Below, in pieces: positions 21,158-23,033 of a stretch of DNA of 23,033 bases. The DNA is taken from contig VHAW01000011.1 in assembly GCA_016872225.1 (NCBI GenBank), positions 1 to 23,033 of the forward strand, read 5' to 3'. The position numbers were made by a program, and so were the translations under genes. Source of the DNA: Sphingomonadales bacterium (GTDB lineage Bacteria; Bacteroidota; Bacteroidia; UBA7662). Positions within the stretch are counted from its first letter, which is position 1; each line of letters begins with the position of its first letter. The notes below the pieces were generated by a model. It was not told the origin of the DNA, made no database searches, and saw only the letters and a program-made list of their open reading frames with translations.

Positions 21158-21310
21158 GGGTTCATGGGGTTCGCGTCGACCTTTGGCCTGATCTTGACTA
21201 CCGCCAAAGGGTCCCAGGTTTACAAAACGTGCATGGGTTCATGGGGTTCGCGTCGACCTTTGGCCTGATCTTGACTACCGCCAAAGGGTCCTAGGTTTAC
21301 AAAACGTGCA
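21157..21310 (-). repeat. 77-bp tandem duplication across the 3' end of dnaB
   Basis: Bases 21157-21233 and 21234-21310 match at 76 of 77 positions; the one difference (21214 C, 21291 T) is in a CTG/CTA leucine codon position. 77 is not a multiple of 3, so dnaB, read leftward, runs through the 21234-21310 copy in frame and meets a TAA (21222-21220) a few codons into the other copy. Confidence 0.97.
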
Positions 21311-22683
21311 AAGCGCTCCTGGAACCGCAGGTCGATTTCCCCGGTCTGCCCATTTCGGTGTTTGGCAACAATGATTTGTGCCTGATCGGGAAAAGATTCT
21401 CCTTCCATTTTGTAGTAGTCTGGTCGGTAGATGAAGATTACTATGTCAGCATCTTGTTCAATCGCACCGGATTCTCGCAAGTCGGATAACATGGGTTTTT
21501 TGTTACCCCCGCGGACCTCGACTTGTCGGCTCAATTGGCTCAATGCAATGATTGGAATATCAAGTTCTTTGGCCAAAGCTTTCAGACCTCGGGATATGGA
21601 GGCAATGACTTGTTCGCGGTTCATGCCGGAGGCATCGTTGGAACCGCCGCCCATCAATTGTAGGTAGTCAATGACAATCAGTTGTATGTCGTGTTGCGAT
21701 TTGAGTCGCCTGGCCTTGGCCCTGAGTTCAAAAAGGGTTAATTGAGGGGTATCATCAATGAACAAGGGTGCCCTTGTCAAGGTGTCGGTTCTGCTGGTCA
21801 ATTGTATCCATTCATGTCCTGCGAGTTTACCCTTTTTGAGTTTTTCGCCCTCAATTTCCGTTTCAGCAGCAAGCAAGCGATTGATCAATTCAATTCCCGA
21901 CATTTCGAGAGAAAAGAAGGCTACACTTTGTTGATAATCAACCGCTGCGTTGCGGGCAAGACCAAGCACAAAAGCTGTTTTACCCATGCCTGGTCTAGCG
22001 GCGATAATGTTTAGGCTGCCCCTCTGCCAACCCGAAGTCAGTCGATCCAAGGCCGTATACCCTGAAGGAATACCTGACAGACCATCACCTTGTTTGGAAA
22101 TCGCTTCGATTTGTTTGATAGCTTTCTGGACCAAGTTCTGAATGCCATCACCGTTGCGACGAATGTTACGGTCGGCGATGCCGAAGAGTCTGGTTTCGCA
22201 TCGGTCCAACAATTCGAAGACATCGACCGTATCGTCAAAGGCTTCGGTGCCCATCTCACTGGAGAGATGAATGAGTTCCCTAAGGATGAATTTTTCCAAA
22301 AGCAGGCGTGCATGAAATTCAATGTTCGCAGCTGAGCTTACGCGGTTGGTGAGTTCGGTGAGGTAATAGGGTCCGCCGATTTCTTCAAGACGACCAATGA
22401 ATTTCAATTCTTGGGTAACAGTCAGCAGATCGACCGGCTCGGACTTTTCAAAGAGCGATCGAACGGCTTCATAGATCCAGCGGTTTTTGTCGTGGTAGAA
22501 AACTTCTGGATGGAGCAGATCGATGACCTGCGAAAGGGCTTCTTTTTCAAGCATTAGAGCTCCCAAAACGGCCTGCTCGACCTCGATGGCCTGAGGTGGA
22601 ATTTTACCCATACCCACCGGAACGGGATTAAGGCTGCTGCGCGGGATACTGCGTTTCTTAAGTAAGCTGTTTGAACTTTCCAT
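21220..22683 (-). CDS. dnaB: Replicative DNA helicase DnaB with frameshifted C-terminus
   Basis: This 487-residue protein is the hexameric helicase that opens the replication fork. The N-terminal primase-interacting domain covers about 28-130, a linker helix about 180-205, and the RecA-like motor the rest: Walker A ARPGMGKT (229-236), Walker B LIVIDYLQL (335-343), SQLSRQVE and the arginine finger region KHRNG (R443). All catalytic parts are intact. The last four residues MHVL are an artefact of the 77-bp tandem duplication; the ancestral protein would have about 508 residues. The lost tail is outside the motor and probably disordered, so function may persist. No intein is present. The -7 element lies only 4 nt before ATG 22683. 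Confidence 0.95.
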   Translation of the reverse strand: MESSNSLLKKRSIPRSSLNPVPVGMGKIPPQAIEVEQAVLGALMLEKEALSQVIDLLHPEVFYHDKNRWIYEAVRSLFEKSEPVDLLTVTQELKFIGRLEEIGGPYYLTELTNRVSSAANIEFHARLLLEKFILRELIHLSSEMGTEAFDDTVDVFELLDRCETRLFGIADRNIRRNGDGIQNLVQKAIKQIEAISKQGDGLSGIPSGYTALDRLTSGWQRGSLNIIAARPGMGKTAFVLGLARNAAVDYQQSVAFFSLEMSGIELINRLLAAETEIEGEKLKKGKLAGHEWIQLTSRTDTLTRAPLFIDDTPQLTLFELRAKARRLKSQHDIQLIVIDYLQLMGGGSNDASGMNREQVIASISRGLKALAKELDIPIIALSQLSRQVEVRGGNKKPMLSDLRESGAIEQDADIVIFIYRPDYYKMEGESFPDQAQIIVAKHRNGQTGEIDLRFQERFARFVNLGPFGGSQDQAKGRREPHEPMHVL

Positions 22684-22687
22684 CTCA

Positions 22688-22695
22688 CAAACTTA
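22688..22695 (-). promoter_or_regulatory. -7 element abutting the dnaB start codon
   Basis: TAAGTTTG (read 22695 to 22688) matches TAnnTTTG exactly. Only TGAG separates it from the ATG, so transcription from it would start at or inside the first codons, implying a leaderless mRNA. No -33 TTTG is found at 19-20 bp. A different upstream promoter is also possible. Confidence 0.45.
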
Positions 22696-22782
22696 ACCTT
22701 TCCTTCAAGGCCGTTTTTTGTTATTCAAAATTCTTTTGCTGCAATCATTCCACAGGATTTCTTAGGTCGTGTACAATCTGCG

Positions 22783-22839
22783 GGATTAGGTGGATAATCC
22801 ATAGTACGAGGTGGATAAGAGCCTTCCTGCTGTGGATAA
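22783..22839 (+). promoter_or_regulatory. Three DnaA-box-like sites at 21-bp spacing
   Basis: GGTGGATAA (22789-22797), GGTGGATAA (22810-22818) and TGTGGATAA (22831-22839) share orientation and repeat every 21 bp, two helical turns. The third is a perfect DnaA box (reverse complement TTATCCACA); the other two differ at the first base. The first box lies within an inverted repeat, GGATTA (22783-22788) and TAATCC (22795-22800). An AT-rich tract (22713-22735) lies between the array and dnaB. The array is about 95 bp upstream of the dnaB -7 element and 40-60 bp upstream of the gene at the right edge. Confidence 0.7.
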
Positions 22840-22897
22840 ACCTTCATTTTGAGCTAGGCGCTCACCCTGAGACTTTGGGATGCAATTTTGGGGCAGG

Positions 22898-23033
22898 ATG
22901 AGTGCTCATGAGATTTACCTGAACCTGGCAGAGGCCTACGCACCCCAAACCTTGGGTTATCCAGACCTTCAGGCGCTTTTAAAGGATCGATATGCTAATA
23001 AGGTTTCCGGCGGATTGACCATATTGCGCCGTA
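22898..23033 (+). CDS. Start of an unrecognised gene, cut by the window edge
   Basis: An open frame begins MSAHEIYLNLAEAY and runs 45 codons to the end of the window without a stop. It has an even mix of residues and looks coding, but I do not recognise the family. ATG 22898 is preceded by GGGGCAGG, a reasonable ribosome-binding sequence. An in-frame ATG at 22880 would add MQFWGR and cannot be excluded; a TGA lies just upstream of that. CAATTTTG (22883-22890) is one mismatch from the -7 consensus and favours the later start. The gene is divergent from dnaB and shares the region with the DnaA-box array. Confidence 0.6.
   Translation, partial: MSAHEIYLNLAEAYAPQTLGYPDLQALLKDRYANKVSGGLTILRR

Noticed and set aside
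21053..21268. Rightward open frame of 71 codons across the dnaB tail and duplication
   Set aside because: It lies antisense to dnaB coding sequence and its detached tail, has no recognisable domain, and its length comes partly from the duplicated DNA.

Overview
The window is chromosomal DNA from a member of the Bacteroidota. Three things point there. The first sigma factor is the short RpoD type, about 288 residues, with no region 1.1. Many start codons are preceded by the Bacteroidota -7 element TAnnTTTG (TATCTTTG, TAATTTTG, TATATTTG, TAAGTTTG), and few have a strong Shine-Dalgarno sequence. The gene repertoire (K+-type membrane pyrophosphatase, MacB-like ABC transporter, RfaE domain I kinase, DUF2795) also fits. 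I cannot assign a genus. No IS element, prophage, CRISPR array, tRNA or rRNA is visible. The gene content is mostly core metabolism and information processing.

Layout, left to right. 85-951 (+) rpoD faces prfC (958-2556, -). prfC is divergent from a membrane-anchored thioredoxin-fold protein (2622-3191, +), which converges on the pyruvate dehydrogenase E2 gene (3216-4538, -). A GlcD-type FAD oxidase (4596-5984, +) and hppA (6034-8355, +) follow, closed by a strong intrinsic terminator at 8393-8426. Leftward genes are a deoxynucleoside kinase (8524-9144) and trpS (9220-10209). A tightly packed rightward operon plsC-gatC-ABC ATPase-pduO (10249-12623) has overlapping start and stop codons. A small DUF2795 gene (12700-12921, +) converges on the queA-terC pair (14763-12955, -). 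queA is divergent from a MacB/FtsX-type permease (14834-16105, +). The rest reads leftward: dnaB, ung, aspartate aminotransferase, rfaE1 and trkH (22683 down to 16115). A partial gene of unknown function leaves the window at the right edge (+).

The unusual material is concentrated in the last 4 kb. dnaB carries a 77-bp tandem duplication (76/77 identical) at its 3' end. Because 77 is not a multiple of 3, it shifts the frame and cuts off the original C-terminal tail, whose coding sequence still lies intact just downstream. The aminotransferase carries a perfect 39-bp in-frame tandem duplication. The ung-aminotransferase gap holds a 20-bp-period repeat with two 13-bp palindromes, next to the presumed promoter. 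Upstream of dnaB there are three DnaA-box-like 9-mers in the same orientation at exactly 21-bp spacing, beside an AT-rich tract. This could be a DnaA-controlled promoter region or a replication-origin element. The dnaB -7 element sits only 4 nt before the ATG, which suggests a leaderless or nearly leaderless transcript. prfC shows a similar, less extreme arrangement.

I see no clear multi-gene novel system. The candidates for something undescribed are the DnaA-box array, the dnaB tail duplication and the operator-like repeats before the aminotransferase. No stretch longer than 300 bases lacks a gene.
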